A stretch of DNA of 64,000 nt, taken from contig NZ_LT629796.1 in NCBI RefSeq assembly GCF_900106065.1, positions 3,813,501 to 3,877,500 on the forward strand, given 5' to 3'. This document shows positions 49,294-59,478 of the stretch, piece by piece. Both the position numbers and the translations under genes were made by a program. Source of the DNA: Pseudomonas mandelii (lineage in GTDB: Bacteria > Pseudomonadota > Gammaproteobacteria > Pseudomonadales > Pseudomonadaceae). A model generated the notes under the pieces. The model worked only from the letters and a program-made list of their open reading frames with translations, was not told the origin of the DNA and ran no database searches. How positions within the stretch are numbered: position 1 is the stretch's first letter; each line of letters begins with the position of its first letter.

Positions 49294-50304
49294 TTAGATA
49301 TCCGCCAACGCCGACACCAGGATCGCCTTGATGGTGTGCATGCGGTTTTCCGCTTGCTCGAAGGCGATGTTGGCCGGCGATTCGAAGACTTCTTCAGTCA
49401 CCTCCACGCCGTTGGCCAGGTGCGGATAGCGTGCGGCGATGTCCTTGCCGACCTTGGTTTCGCTGTTGTGGAACGCCGGCAGGCAGTGCATGAATTTCAC
49501 CCGCGGGTTGCCGGAAGCTTTCATCATCGCGGCGTTGACCTGGTACGGCAGCAGTTGCTCGATGCGCTCGTCCCACGCTTCTACCGGCTCACCCATCGAC
49601 ACCCAGATGTCGGTGTGGATGAAGTCCACGCCCTTGACCGCTTCTTTCGGGTCTTCGGTGATGGTGATGCGTGCGCCGCTTTCCTCAGCGAAGGCTTTGC
49701 ACTGGGCGATGAAATCAGCGTGCGGCCACAAGGCTTTGGGCGCGGCGATGCGCACGTCCATGCCGAGTTTGGCGCCGATCATCAGCAGCGAGTTGCCCAT
49801 GTTGTAACGGGCGTCGCCAAGGTAGGCGTAGCTGATGTCGTGCAGCGGCTTGTCGCTGTGCTCACGCATGGTCAGGGTGTCGGCGATCATTTGTGTCGGG
49901 TGGAATTCAGCGGTCAGGCCGTTGAACACCGGTACGCCGGCGAACTTGGCCAGCTCTTCGACGATTTCCTGTTCGAAGCCCCGGTACTCGATGGCGTCGA
50001 ACATCCGCCCCAGCACGCGGGCGGTGTCTTTCATGCTTTCCTTGTGGCCGATCTGCGACGACACCGGGTCGATGTAGGTGACGTGGGCGCCTTGGTCATG
50101 GGCCGCGACTTCGAAGGCGCAACGGGTGCGGGTCGAGGTTTTTTCGAAGATCAGCGCGATGTTCTTGCCTTGCAGGTGCGGACGCTCGGTGCCGGTATAT
50201 TTGGCGCGCTTGAGGTCGCGGGACAGGTCCAGCAGGTAGTTGAGCTCGCGAGTGGTGTGGTGCATCAGCGAGAGCAGGCTGCGGTTGCGCATATTGAAAG
50301 CCAT
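49294..50304 (-). CDS. arcB: catabolic ornithine carbamoyltransferase ArcB
   Basis: 336 residues. Carbamoyl-phosphate motif [11 protein letters not shown] (about residues 56-66), the ornithine region [12 protein letters not shown] (about 155-167) and MHCLPAFHN (about 271-279) are all present. The length and the N-terminal [20 protein letters not shown] match the catabolic enzyme that turns citrulline and phosphate into ornithine and carbamoyl phosphate. It lies between arcA and arcC in the operon order arcD-arcA-arcB-arcC. Confidence 0.96.
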   Translation of the reverse strand: MAFNMRNRSLLSLMHHTTRELNYLLDLSRDLKRAKYTGTERPHLQGKNIALIFEKTSTRTRCAFEVAAHDQGAHVTYIDPVSSQIGHKESMKDTARVLGRMFDAIEYRGFEQEIVEELAKFAGVPVFNGLTAEFHPTQMIADTLTMREHSDKPLHDISYAYLGDARYNMGNSLLMIGAKLGMDVRIAAPKALWPHADFIAQCKAFAEESGARITITEDPKEAVKGVDFIHTDIWVSMGEPVEAWDERIEQLLPYQVNAAMMKASGNPRVKFMHCLPAFHNSETKVGKDIAARYPHLANGVEVTEEVFESPANIAFEQAENRMHTIKAILVSALADI

Positions 50305-50373
50305 TTTGGATCTCCTTGGGTTTCGGTTATCCGCCTGCTTCGCGCTTTATGAGCGCGAAGCAGGGCATAAAAA

Positions 50374-51630
50374 TTAATAGTCGATAGGGTCGCGAATGAT
50401 CGGGCAGGTCATGCAGTGGCCGCCGCCACGGCCGCGCCCCAGTTCGCCAGCGCTGATGGTGATGACTTCCACACCGGCCTTGCGCAGCAGGGTGTTGGTG
50501 TAGGTGTTGCGGTCATAGCCGATCACCACGCCGGGCTCCACGGCCACCACGTTGTTGCCGTCGTCCCATTGCTCGCGTTCGGCGGCGAAGCTGTTGCCGC
50601 CGGTTTCCACCACGCGCAGCGCCTTGAGGTTGAGGGCCTTGGCGACGGTGTCGAGGAAGTTGGTTTCTTCGCGGCGGATGTCGATGCCGCCCGGCTTGCT
50701 GTCGTCAGGGCGCAGGGTGAAGGCGACGATCTGGTTTACCACTTCCGGGAAAATCGTCACCAGGTCGCGGTCGCAGAAGCTGAACACAGTGTCCAGGTGC
50801 ATCGCTGCGCGGGACTTCGGCAGGCCGGCGACGATGACTTTCTCCACGGCGTTGTGCTTGAACAGGTTCACCGCCAGTTGGCCGATGGCCTGTCGTGACG
50901 AACGTTCGCCCATGCCGATCAACACCACACCGTTGCCGATGGGCATCACGTCGCCGCCTTCCAGGGTGGCGCTGCCGTGATCCTGGTCCGGGTCGCCGTA
51001 CCAGATTTCAAAATCGGCGTTGGTGAACTGTGGGTGGAATTTGTAAATGGCGGTGGTCAGCAGGGTTTCCTGACGTCGCGCCGGCCAGTACATCGGGTTC
51101 AGCGTCACGCCACCGTAGATCCAGCAGGTGGTGTCGCGGGTGAACTGGGTGTTGGGCAGCGGCGGCAGAATGAAGCTGGAGTGGCCGAGGAAGTCGCGGA
51201 ACATCTGGATGGTCTTGCCACCGAAGCTGTCCGGCAGGTCATCGGCGGAGACACCGCCAATCAGGAACTCGGCGATATGCCGCGGTTCCAGGCTACGCAG
51301 CCACGAACCCACTTCGTTGATCAGGCCGAGGCCGACCGAGTTGGCGGTGACCTTGCGTTCCAGAATCCAGTCGAGGGCTTCGGGGATGGCGACGATGTCC
51401 GTCAGCAGGTTGTGCATTTCCAGCACTTCGACGTTGCGTTCGCGCATCTTGGTGACGAAGTCGAAATGGTCACGCTTGGCCTGGGCCACCCACAGCACAT
51501 CATCGAAAAGCAGTTCGTCACAGTTGTTCGGAGTCAGCCGCTGGTGGGCCAGGCCTGGGGAGCAAACCATGACTTTGCGCAGTTTGCCGGCTTCGGAATG
51601 GACGCCGTACTTAACTTTTTCGGTGGTCAT
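50374..51630 (-). CDS. arcA: arginine deiminase ArcA
   Basis: 418 residues. Guanidino-modifying fold with [15 protein letters not shown] at the N-terminus, [14 protein letters not shown] (about residues 160-173), EGGDVMPIG (about 224-232) and the C-terminal catalytic Cys in [13 protein letters not shown] (about 400-412). It hydrolyses arginine to citrulline and ammonia. First enzyme of the pathway, 35 nt after arcD and 69 nt before arcB. Confidence 0.97.
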   Translation of the reverse strand: MTTEKVKYGVHSEAGKLRKVMVCSPGLAHQRLTPNNCDELLFDDVLWVAQAKRDHFDFVTKMRERNVEVLEMHNLLTDIVAIPEALDWILERKVTANSVGLGLINEVGSWLRSLEPRHIAEFLIGGVSADDLPDSFGGKTIQMFRDFLGHSSFILPPLPNTQFTRDTTCWIYGGVTLNPMYWPARRQETLLTTAIYKFHPQFTNADFEIWYGDPDQDHGSATLEGGDVMPIGNGVVLIGMGERSSRQAIGQLAVNLFKHNAVEKVIVAGLPKSRAAMHLDTVFSFCDRDLVTIFPEVVNQIVAFTLRPDDSKPGGIDIRREETNFLDTVAKALNLKALRVVETGGNSFAAEREQWDDGNNVVAVEPGVVIGYDRNTYTNTLLRKAGVEVITISAGELGRGRGGGHCMTCPIIRDPIDY

Positions 51631-51665
51631 TACAGTGATCCTCCAGATGACAAATGAGTCGAGTG

Positions 51666-53093
51666 TTACAGGGTCAGGAAGCCGTCATACAGGCCGTAGG
51701 CCGCCACCAGGGCGCCAGCGACAACAGCGGCGAAAATCAGCTTCTCGACGTTGGTGAAAACCGGTTTGTTGAGCTCCATCTTGGCCTTGGCGAACAGGAT
51801 CGCGCCGGGGGCATAGAGCAGGGCAGAGAGCAGCAGGTATTTGACGCCGCCGGCATAGATCAGCCAGACCGCGTAAATCAACGCGACGGCACCGATGAAC
51901 AGGTCTTTGCGACGTTCAGCCGCAGCGTTTTCATAGCTCTCGCCACGCACCGCCAGCAGCAGGGCATAAGCCGCGGACCACAGATACGGCACCAGAATCA
52001 TCGAGGTGGCCAGGTAGATCAGCGACAGGTAAGTGCTGGCCGAAAACAGGGTGATGACCAGGAACAGCTGCACCATTGCGTTGGTCAGCCACAAGGCGTT
52101 GACCGGCACCTGTTTGGCGTTTTCCTTGCGCAGGAACGCCGGCATGGTGTGGTCCTTGGCGGCGGCAAACATGATCTCCGCACACAACAGCACCCACGAC
52201 AGCAGCGCCCCGAGCAGCGAGATGATCAGGCCGACGCTGATCAGCACGGCGCCCCATGGACCGACGACGTGTTCCAGCACCGCGGCCATCGACGGGTTCT
52301 GCAGTTTGGCCAGTTCCGGTTGGGTCATGATGCCCAGCGACAGCACGTTCACCAGCACCAGAAACAGCAACACGGTGATAAAACCGATCACGGTGGCCTT
52401 GCCGACGTCGCTGCGTTTTTCTGCCCGGGCCGAGAAAATGCTCGCGCCTTCAATGCCGATGAACACCCACACGGTGACCAGCATCATGTTGCGCACCTGG
52501 TTCATCACACTGCCCAGGTCCGGGTTTTTCAGGCCCCAGATGTCGGCGGTGAAGATGTCCAGTTTGAAGGCGAAAATCGCGATCAGCACAAACAGCACCA
52601 GTGGCACGACCTTGGCGACGGTGGTCACCAGGTTGATGAACGCCGCTTCCTTGATCCCGCGCAACACGAGGAAATGCACGCCCCAGAGCAGCACCGACGC
52701 GCCGATCACCGCAGCGACGGTGTTGCCTTCGCCGAAGATCGGGAAGAAATAGCCGAGGGTGCTGAACAGCAACACGAAATAACCGACGTTGCCCAGCCAC
52801 GCACTGATCCAGTAACCCCAGGCAGACGAGAAACCCATGTAGTCGCCGAAACCGGCCTTGGCGTAGGCGTAGACACCGCCGTCCAGGTCAGGCTTGCGGT
52901 TGGCGAGGGTCTGGAACACGAAGGCCAGGGTCAGCATGCCGACCGCGGTAATCGCCCAACCGATCAGCACGGCACCGACATCGGCACTGGCGGCCATGTT
53001 TTGCGGTAAAGAGAAGATCCCGCCACCAATCATTGAGCCGACAACCAGCGCCACAAGTGCGCCGAGTTTCAGTTTACCGGGGGATTCAGACAT
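51666..53093 (-). CDS. arcD: arginine/ornithine antiporter ArcD
   Basis: 475 residues, about 12-13 membrane helices, APC superfamily. The N-terminal helix has [17 protein letters not shown] (about 16-32), the substrate-binding loop of that superfamily. It exchanges external arginine for internal ornithine without energy cost. It is first in the arcDABC operon and is preceded by an Anr-like box 63-76 nt before the start. A second gene of the same length and high similarity points the other way at 53522. Confidence 0.94.
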   Translation of the reverse strand: MSESPGKLKLGALVALVVGSMIGGGIFSLPQNMAASADVGAVLIGWAITAVGMLTLAFVFQTLANRKPDLDGGVYAYAKAGFGDYMGFSSAWGYWISAWLGNVGYFVLLFSTLGYFFPIFGEGNTVAAVIGASVLLWGVHFLVLRGIKEAAFINLVTTVAKVVPLVLFVLIAIFAFKLDIFTADIWGLKNPDLGSVMNQVRNMMLVTVWVFIGIEGASIFSARAEKRSDVGKATVIGFITVLLFLVLVNVLSLGIMTQPELAKLQNPSMAAVLEHVVGPWGAVLISVGLIISLLGALLSWVLLCAEIMFAAAKDHTMPAFLRKENAKQVPVNALWLTNAMVQLFLVITLFSASTYLSLIYLATSMILVPYLWSAAYALLLAVRGESYENAAAERRKDLFIGAVALIYAVWLIYAGGVKYLLLSALLYAPGAILFAKAKMELNKPVFTNVEKLIFAAVVAGALVAAYGLYDGFLTL

Positions 53094-53521
53094 TGCATGA
53101 CCTCCAATGCAGGAGAAAAGAGACAGCAGATTAATGCTGTTAGCTATTCAGACATCTGACATAGATCAGTACATCGACACATTCCATTGTTAATGAAAGA
53201 CTTATGAAACTTTTACGGGCATAAGGATATCGCTGGAAAAGCCCTTTCCAGAGGCTTCGGCCAGTTCAGGCGTGAATGATGCATAGCACTTTTGAATTTT
53301 GACCTTAGTCCGGTTTTGGCTTTCTGCCAATTTTGTCATCTGTTTTCGGTGTGGAAGGGATTTATCAAAATTGACATACAAAACTGTTACACACCGATCC
53401 CATAGAATTATCGGCTATAAATAGAAGGCGTTATTTTCCGTTAGTTAATAAACGCTTAAACCCGTTATCCATTTAGTTAAAGTTATGCCTCAATGGCCAT
53501 GCCGTAAAAAAGGGACGCAAG
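53094..53521. promoter_or_regulatory. divergent arcD / arcD-like control region
   Basis: 428 bp, clearly A+T-rich against its neighbours, between two divergent antiporter genes. Apart from the Anr-like box it contains TTATCAAAATTGACATAC (53362-53379), a possible weaker Anr half-site or -35, and TATAAAT near 53416. No gene is seen inside. Confidence 0.5.
53156..53169. promoter_or_regulatory. Anr (FNR-type) box of the arc operon
   Basis: CTGACATAGATCAG differs in one base from TTGAC-N4-ATCAG, the Anr site known from the P. aeruginosa arcD promoter. Its centre would be at -41.5 for a start near 53121, where the minus strand offers an ATTAAT-like -10 (53130-53135). Confidence 0.65.
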
Positions 53522-54949
53522 ATGGTGCAAACGACGCAAAAGCTTCGCCTCAGTGCGCTGATCGCCCTGGTCGTCGGATCGATGATCGGCGGCGGGATTT
53601 TTTCCTTGCCGCAAAACATGGCGGCGCGTGCCGATGCCGGGGCGATATTGATTGGTTGGGCGATCACTGCGGTCGGCATGCTGACCCTGGCCTTCGTGTT
53701 CCAGACCCTGGCCAATCGCAAACCCGAACTGGATTCCGGGGTGTACGCCTACGCCAAGGCCGGGTTCGGCGATTACATGGGGTTTTCATCCGCCTGGGGT
53801 TACTGGATCAGCGCCTGGCTGGGCAACGTCGGTTATTTCGTGTTGCTATTCAGCACCCTCGGTTATTTCTTTCCGGTGTTTGGCCAGGGCAACACGCCGA
53901 TCGCCATCGGTTGCGCCTCGGTGCTGCTGTGGGCCGTGCATTTTCTGGTGCTGCGCGGGATCAAGGAGGCGACGTTCATCAACCAGCTGACCACCGTGGC
54001 CAAGATCGTGCCGCTGATCATGTTCATCGTCATCGCCGCCGTGGCCTTCAAGGCGGACGTCTTCACCCGCGATATCTGGGGACGCAGCAACCCGAATTTC
54101 GGCGGTGTCATGGAGCAGGTGCGCAACATGATGCTGGTCACCGTGTTCGTGTTCATTGGCATTGAAGGCGCCAGTGTGTACTCGGCCAGGGCGGAGAAAC
54201 GCTCGGACGTCGGCCGGGCAACGGTGATCGGTTTTCTCGGCGTGTTGGCGTTATTGGTGCTGGTGAACGTGTTATCCCTGGGGATCATGAGCCAGCCGGA
54301 ATTGGCCACCCTGCAAAACCCGTCACTGGCGGCGGTGCTGGAGCACATTGTCGGTCCTTGGGGGGCGCTGCTGATCAGCATCGGCCTGGCGATTTCGCTG
54401 TTGGGTGCATTGTTGTCCTGGGCGCTGCTTTGCGCCGAAATCCTTTTCGCCACGGCTAAAGACAAGACCATGCCGGCCTTTCTGACCAAGGAAAACGCCA
54501 ACCATGTACCGGTCAATGCGCTGTGGCTGACCAACGTGATGATCCAGATTTTTCTGCTGATCACGCTGTTTTCGGCAGGCACTTACACCAGCCTGATCTA
54601 CCTCGCGTCGTCGATGATCCTGGTGCCGTATCTGTGGTCGGCGGCGTATGCGGTGCTGTTGAGCGGACGCGGCGAAACCTACGAGCACGCGTCGGCCGAG
54701 CGGACCAAGGACCTGATGATCGGCGGCATCGCCCTGGGTTACGCAGTGTGGTTGTTGTATGCGGGCGGGGTGAAATATCTGCTGCTGTCGGCGTTGCTGT
54801 ATGCGCCGGGAGTGATCTTGTTTGCCAAGGCCAAGCGAGAGCAAGGCGAGCCGCTGTTTACCCATATCGAGAAAGGGATTTTTACCTGCGTCATCAGCGG
54901 GGCGGGGCTGGCGGCGTATGGGTTGTACAGCGGGTTGCTGTCGTTGTGA
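53522..54949 (+). CDS. second ArcD-like arginine/ornithine antiporter
   Basis: 475 residues, identical in length to the ArcD at 51666 and alike throughout, including [20 protein letters not shown] and the [20 protein letters not shown] loop (about residues 215-234). Differences concentrate in the N-terminus, loops and helix edges, so this is an older duplicate rather than a fresh copy. It stands alone, head-to-head with the arc operon. It could supply a different exchange partner or a differently regulated import route. ATG 53522 is preceded by AAAAGGGACGCAAG as a Shine-Dalgarno. Confidence 0.9.
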   Translation: MVQTTQKLRLSALIALVVGSMIGGGIFSLPQNMAARADAGAILIGWAITAVGMLTLAFVFQTLANRKPELDSGVYAYAKAGFGDYMGFSSAWGYWISAWLGNVGYFVLLFSTLGYFFPVFGQGNTPIAIGCASVLLWAVHFLVLRGIKEATFINQLTTVAKIVPLIMFIVIAAVAFKADVFTRDIWGRSNPNFGGVMEQVRNMMLVTVFVFIGIEGASVYSARAEKRSDVGRATVIGFLGVLALLVLVNVLSLGIMSQPELATLQNPSLAAVLEHIVGPWGALLISIGLAISLLGALLSWALLCAEILFATAKDKTMPAFLTKENANHVPVNALWLTNVMIQIFLLITLFSAGTYTSLIYLASSMILVPYLWSAAYAVLLSGRGETYEHASAERTKDLMIGGIALGYAVWLLYAGGVKYLLLSALLYAPGVILFAKAKREQGEPLFTHIEKGIFTCVISGAGLAAYGLYSGLLSL

Positions 54950-54990
54950 GGTGGCGGCTGGCACCGGTTTTGTATTGAGTGTTCTGGCCC

Positions 54991-55070
54991 CATCGCTAGC
55001 AAGCTCGCTCCCACAGGTTTTGTGTTCGACGCAGATCCAATGTGGGAGCGAGCCTGCTCGCGATAGCTAT
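54991..55070. repeat. REPIN after the second antiporter gene
   Basis: The left arm is CATCGCTAGCAAGCTCGCTC (two changes from consensus) and the right arm is the standard TGTGGGAGCGAGCCTGCTCGCGA. It lies between convergent genes. Confidence 0.85.
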
Positions 55071-55077
55071 CTGACAG

Positions 55078-56409
55078 TCACCACCACTGCGCGCGATGGG
55101 CACCCAATTCCGAAGCCGGAAGTGTCCACTGCAACGGTGTGCCGGTGATTTTCAAAGGCACATGAAGCCGATGTGCCGGCCCCCAAGGCGTTTGCTCGAT
55201 CAACATCCCCTGATCATTTTCATCTTCAGCTCGCAGCGCCTCATCCGTCCCGGCACCGTTTTCAATCAACAATTTCGCCGTTCGCGCCAACGACAACCTG
55301 GCCGACCCACCCCGTCCCAATAACGTGATCGCCGCAGCCGCCATCAAATACCCGGTCGCATGATCCAGCGCCTGAACGGGCAGCGGCGTCGGTTTGTCCG
55401 CTTTCTTCCACTGCCAGCCCGCGTCGGCAATGCCGCTGCTCATCTGTACCAGGCTGTCGAAGCCACGGCGGTTGCGCCACGGGCCGCTCCAACCGTAGGC
55501 GTTGAGGCACACATCAATCAGGCCCGGCGCCAGTTTTTCCCGCTCGGCGACACCGTAACCCAACTTTTCCAGTGCGTCGGCGCGGTAGCCGTGGAGCACG
55601 ATATCGGCGTCCTTGAGCAGGCTTTCGAACACCGCTCGATCGTCGTTGTTGTGCAGGTCCAGCCGTGCGCAGCGTTTGCCCAGCGTGACTTCGGGCACCA
55701 CGCCGGGTTCGTTCCAGGTCGGTGGGTCGATGCGCAATACATCGGCGCCGAGGCCGGCGAGAAAACGACTGGCGACGGGGCCGGCCAACACGCGGGTCAA
55801 GTCCAGCACCTTGATGCCTGCCAACGGTTGCGCCACAGAACCTTTCCAGGGTTTCGCGTGTTGACCGCTGCCGGCGCTGAACTGAATCAACGGCTCGGCG
55901 TTCACCGCCAAGCCTTGGGGATGCGCCTGCCATTGTGCCCAGCTGCGCATCTCGGCGGCGCAGCCGCCGGCATCGACCACGGCCTGTTCCAGATCGGTTT
56001 TCGCCCATTGCGCAACCTTGCTCGCCATCGCCGCACGGTCGGCACAAGTGCCGAGCACGCTTTCGGCGGCGGCGCGGTGATGCGGCGCGTTGGTGTGCAA
56101 GCGGATCCAGCCGTCCTGGGTCGCGTAATCACCGGCCACCGGGTCCCACAGCGGCGGAACGCTCCAGCCCTCGGGGCGGATCGAGGTGGCGAACCAGAAA
56201 GAGGCCAGGCGGCGGTCGACTTCAAGGCTGGGCAAGCGACCGGTGTGTTGTTGCAGTAATTCGCTGACTGCCTGGCCGGCGGCGGCGATGCTGGCACAGG
56301 CCAGATCAGTGACGGCAAACGCCGAGGGCAGGGCGCCGCTCGACGTAAAGGGAATTGGCGTGTGAGGCAAGCCAAGCGCGGCTTGAATGGACGTGAGTAA
56401 ACCAGTCAT
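55078..56409 (-). CDS. class III CoA-transferase (CaiB/BaiF) family protein
   Basis: 443 residues. The second half (about 200-443) has the family core: PLAGIKVLDLTRVLAGPVAS, RRGFDSLVQMSSGIADAG with the catalytic Asp, then QALDHATGYLMAAAAI. The first half (about 25-190) has an incomplete second copy of the fold (RPEGWSVPPLWDPVAGDYAT), as in fused or degenerate CaiB proteins. Such enzymes move CoA between carboxylic acids; the acids involved here are unknown. It is monocistronic and flanked by REPINs on both sides. Confidence 0.85.
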   Translation of the reverse strand: MTGLLTSIQAALGLPHTPIPFTSSGALPSAFAVTDLACASIAAAGQAVSELLQQHTGRLPSLEVDRRLASFWFATSIRPEGWSVPPLWDPVAGDYATQDGWIRLHTNAPHHRAAAESVLGTCADRAAMASKVAQWAKTDLEQAVVDAGGCAAEMRSWAQWQAHPQGLAVNAEPLIQFSAGSGQHAKPWKGSVAQPLAGIKVLDLTRVLAGPVASRFLAGLGADVLRIDPPTWNEPGVVPEVTLGKRCARLDLHNNDDRAVFESLLKDADIVLHGYRADALEKLGYGVAEREKLAPGLIDVCLNAYGWSGPWRNRRGFDSLVQMSSGIADAGWQWKKADKPTPLPVQALDHATGYLMAAAAITLLGRGGSARLSLARTAKLLIENGAGTDEALRAEDENDQGMLIEQTPWGPAHRLHVPLKITGTPLQWTLPASELGAHRAQWW

Positions 56410-56469
56410 CGAAGGCCCTCCGGAACGAGAGCCCGAGCATAGATCAAACAGGTGATGAAGCGGATGAAA

Positions 56470-56562
56470 CCTGTAGGAGCGAGGCTTGCCCGCGAAGAAC
56501 GATAATGCGGTCTATCTGAAAACCGCAGCGCTCCCTTCGCGGGCAAGCCTCGCTCCTACAGG
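56470..56562. repeat. REPIN, GAGGCTTGCCCGCGAAG family
   Basis: Inverted arms at 56470-56496 and 56536-56562 lie between the CoA-transferase start and the chemoreceptor end. Confidence 0.9.
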
Positions 56563-56572
56563 GCTGTGGCTG

Positions 56573-58711
56573 TTACACCCGGAACTGATCCATCAATTTC
56601 ATCTGGTGGGTGGTCAGCGAGTTGAGCTGGCTGCTGATCTGCGCCGATTCGGTGGCCTGGCCGGTCAGGGTTTCGGTGACGGTGCGGATCGCCGAGACGT
56701 TACGGTTGACCTCTTCGGCCACCGCGCTTTGCTGTTCGGCGGCGCTGGCGATTTGCAGGTTCATGTCGCTGATCACGGTGACCGCGTCGCTGATTTTGCC
56801 CAAGGCCTGGACCGCTTGCTGGATCTGTCCGGCATTGCTGTGGGCCTGGGTCTGGCTCGAATGCATGGTGGCCACCACGCCGCGTGTGCCGGTCTGGATG
56901 CGCTCGATCACGACGCGGATTTCTTCCACCGAGTCCTGGGTGCGTTTGGCCAGGTTGCGCACTTCGTCGGCCACCACGGCAAACCCACGACCGCTTTCGC
57001 CGGCACGGGCCGCTTCGATCGCCGCGTTGAGGGCGAGCAAGTTGGTTTGTTCGGCAATGCTGCGGATCACTTCCAGCACCGAACCGATCTGCTCGCTGTT
57101 CACCGCCAGCGCCTCGACTTCGGTCACAGCCTTGCTGACTTCGTCGGCCAGTTGATTGATGTCGCGGGTGCTGCGCTCGATGATCGACATGCCATCGCGC
57201 GCCGATTGATCCGCACCTTTGGCCGCATTGGCCGCGTTCGACGCACTGTTGGCGACTTCGTGGGCGGTGGCGCTCATTTCGTTTGACGCTGTGGCGACCT
57301 GGTCGATTTCGCGGAACTGCACCTGCATGCCTTCGCTGGTCTGACGGGCGATTTCCGAGGATTGGTCGGCGGTGCCACGAGCGTCGGTGATGCTTTGTTT
57401 GATCTGCGCGATGGTCGGTTGCAGCTTGTCGAGGAAGCGGTTGAACCAGCTGACCAGTTCGCCCAGTTCATCTTTTTTGCTGTAGTGCAGGCGTTGGGTC
57501 AGGTCGCCGTCGCCGCTGGCAATCGCCTTGAGCATCTCGGCGACGCTGTTGATCGGCCGGGTCACGCCGGACGCGGTGAGCCAGATCAGCAACAGACCGA
57601 CCAGGCCGGCCGCGACAGCCACCAGCACCGCTTTGATCGTGCCGCTTTGCTGGGCGTCATCGAGCACCGCTTGCAGCTTGACCGAATCGGCCAGCAGCAC
57701 TTGCTTGGGCAGGTCAATCACCACGCCCCAGGCTTTGGAGTCGCTGATCGGGCTGACCGGGTACACCGCACGAATCACATCGCCTTGTTCGAGAATCTTC
57801 GGCGTGCCGCCGCTGAGCAGTTGCAGGATGTCCTTGCCGTCAGCGCCGAGGGTCGCATCAATGCTTTTGCCGACCTTGCTCGCATCGACGCTGTAACCAG
57901 CCAATACACCGCTGCCGGAGACAATCAGCATGTGCCCGGCGCTGTTGAACAGGTCACGCTGGGAATCGACTGCGGCCGCTTGCAGGGCGTCGAGGGCGAT
58001 GTCGATACCGACCACGCCGATGGACTTGCCGTCCACCAGCAGCGGGACGGAAATGGTGGTCATCAGCATTTCCTTGCCGCCGACGGTGTCGGCATACGGG
58101 TCCAGCAAGCAGGTGCGTTTGCTGTCGCGAGGGCAGGTGTACCAGCTGTTGTACGGCGTGCCGCTGAGGCTCAGGGTGGTTTTGGTCATGTCGTCTTCGA
58201 CCATGATCGTGTTGATCCCGGCCCCACCGGCACGGCTCCAGTAACTGGCAAAACGCCCGGATTCGTTGGACTGGCGGGCCGCATCGTTGGCGAACTCGCT
58301 GTCCTTGCCGTCCAGGCCGTTGGGTTCGAACGCCAGCCAGATCCCCAGCACTTTGCTGTTGCGCTCAAACGCGGTTTTCAGGCTCTGGTTCAACTCCTCA
58401 CGCAGGGCCCCGGCCTCAAGCGAACGCTTGGCGGCCATGGCGCGCATGTCCTTGATCTGATCGGCCAGGGCAGTCACCACCAACAGGCTTTCACCGAATG
58501 TCTTCTGCACCCGCACCGCTTGCTCGGCGGCCTTGGCCTGGAGCAGGTCCTGCACGCTGGTGGTGAGCATCTTGCGGCTGGAGGCGCTGACCAGCTCATC
58601 GTTCTGGTTGGTCTGGTAGAAGTTCATACCAACGATCAACGCGACCACGCCAAGCAGGCACAGGCCGGACAGCAAGACGATTTTCAGACGGATAGAGAGA
58701 GAGTCGAACAT
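56573..58711 (-). CDS. methyl-accepting chemotaxis protein with large dCache sensor
   Basis: 712 residues from ATG 58711 ([16 protein letters not shown]); the frame to 58792 is an extension. TM1 about 8-28, an unusually large periplasmic region (about 30-340) with a dCache pattern ([28 protein letters not shown], then [15 protein letters not shown]), TM2 about 345-370, HAMP, and the signalling tip [20 protein letters not shown] (about 565-600). The ligand is not evident; layout and size match receptors of the TlpQ/McpU type that sense amines, but that is only a suggestion. It contains Cys residues in [15 protein letters not shown] that may form a periplasmic disulfide. Confidence 0.9.
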   Translation of the reverse strand: MFDSLSIRLKIVLLSGLCLLGVVALIVGMNFYQTNQNDELVSASSRKMLTTSVQDLLQAKAAEQAVRVQKTFGESLLVVTALADQIKDMRAMAAKRSLEAGALREELNQSLKTAFERNSKVLGIWLAFEPNGLDGKDSEFANDAARQSNESGRFASYWSRAGGAGINTIMVEDDMTKTTLSLSGTPYNSWYTCPRDSKRTCLLDPYADTVGGKEMLMTTISVPLLVDGKSIGVVGIDIALDALQAAAVDSQRDLFNSAGHMLIVSGSGVLAGYSVDASKVGKSIDATLGADGKDILQLLSGGTPKILEQGDVIRAVYPVSPISDSKAWGVVIDLPKQVLLADSVKLQAVLDDAQQSGTIKAVLVAVAAGLVGLLLIWLTASGVTRPINSVAEMLKAIASGDGDLTQRLHYSKKDELGELVSWFNRFLDKLQPTIAQIKQSITDARGTADQSSEIARQTSEGMQVQFREIDQVATASNEMSATAHEVANSASNAANAAKGADQSARDGMSIIERSTRDINQLADEVSKAVTEVEALAVNSEQIGSVLEVIRSIAEQTNLLALNAAIEAARAGESGRGFAVVADEVRNLAKRTQDSVEEIRVVIERIQTGTRGVVATMHSSQTQAHSNAGQIQQAVQALGKISDAVTVISDMNLQIASAAEQQSAVAEEVNRNVSAIRTVTETLTGQATESAQISSQLNSLTTHQMKLMDQFRV

Positions 58712-58930
58712 AGGGCGAACTCGCGAAGGGATGAAGTGTTGGCTGTGGGTCGATGTCGACCCGGTTCGCCAAGTCCATTCAGCGCCATTCAATGCACATC
58801 GGCGTGGGACGAGGATGCATGATGGTGGCCCCGACGAACGGTAGGGGTTGAACGTTTGCGCGGAAAAATCTGCCGAAAACAGGGCTTAAAACGGGGGAAA
58901 TCGCGGGGAAATTCTGAGGCTGGCGTACCT

Positions 58931-58977
58931 GATCCTTCTTGAACGGACGATGATGTCCATTATCCGTTCAAGGGATC
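58931..58977. repeat. long inverted repeat downstream of mgsA
   Basis: The left arm GATCCTTCTTGAACGGA (58931-58947) pairs with TCCGTTCAAGGGATC (58963-58977), leaving only a 2-nt bulge, with a 15-nt loop. No T-run follows on the minus strand, so a standard terminator is unlikely. Confidence 0.65.
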
Positions 58978-58998
58978 AGTGATGGATCCGAAAGCGGT

Positions 58999-59463
58999 TC
59001 AGGCGCGACCCAACAGATAGGTCGCGTAATCGGGGATGCGGTGAGCGTGAGCCTGCTCCATCATCGGGCTGCTGAGCAGGTAGTCGGCGCTGCATTCGTT
59101 GCACGCCACCGGAATGTTCCAGACCGCCGCGACCCGCAGCAACGCCTTGATGTCCGGGTCATGGGGTTGCGGTTCGAACGGGTCCCAGAAAAACACCAGC
59201 ATGTCGACCCGCTGCTCGGCAATGCGCGCACCGAGTTGCTGGTCGCCGCCCAAGGGGCCGCTGATCATGCTTTCCACCGGTAGCTCCAGGCGTTGTTGCA
59301 ACAACAGCCCGGTGGTGCCGGTGGCGACCAGTTCATGTTGCGCAAGCTTGTCCTTCTGCCGCTCGGCCCAGTCCAGCAAAAACACCTTGCAGTGGTCATG
59401 GGCGACCAGGGCGATACGCTTGCGCGCCGCCATGGTCTTTTGCGTGAAGCTGATACCGATCAT
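58999..59463 (-). CDS. mgsA: methylglyoxal synthase
   Basis: 154 residues. ALVAHDHCK (about residues 18-26), the phosphate loop TGTTGLLL (about 48-55), SGPLGGDQQLG (about 68-78, catalytic Asp in GGDQQ) and FFWDPFEPQPHDPDIKALLR (about 91-110) are conserved in MgsA. It turns dihydroxyacetone phosphate into methylglyoxal, a phosphate-releasing bypass of lower glycolysis. It follows gap by 15 nt, so the two act in one transcript at the triose-phosphate level. ATG 59433 is a possible later start. Confidence 0.95.
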   Translation of the reverse strand: MIGISFTQKTMAARKRIALVAHDHCKVFLLDWAERQKDKLAQHELVATGTTGLLLQQRLELPVESMISGPLGGDQQLGARIAEQRVDMLVFFWDPFEPQPHDPDIKALLRVAAVWNIPVACNECSADYLLSSPMMEQAHAHRIPDYATYLLGRA

Positions 59464-59478
59464 CGGTTTAGCTCCCCG

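Noticed and set aside
42239..56562. Repeated palindromes suggestive of a CRISPR array
   Set aside because: The repeats are dispersed, inverted in pairs and lie between many different genes; they are REPINs, and no cas gene is present.
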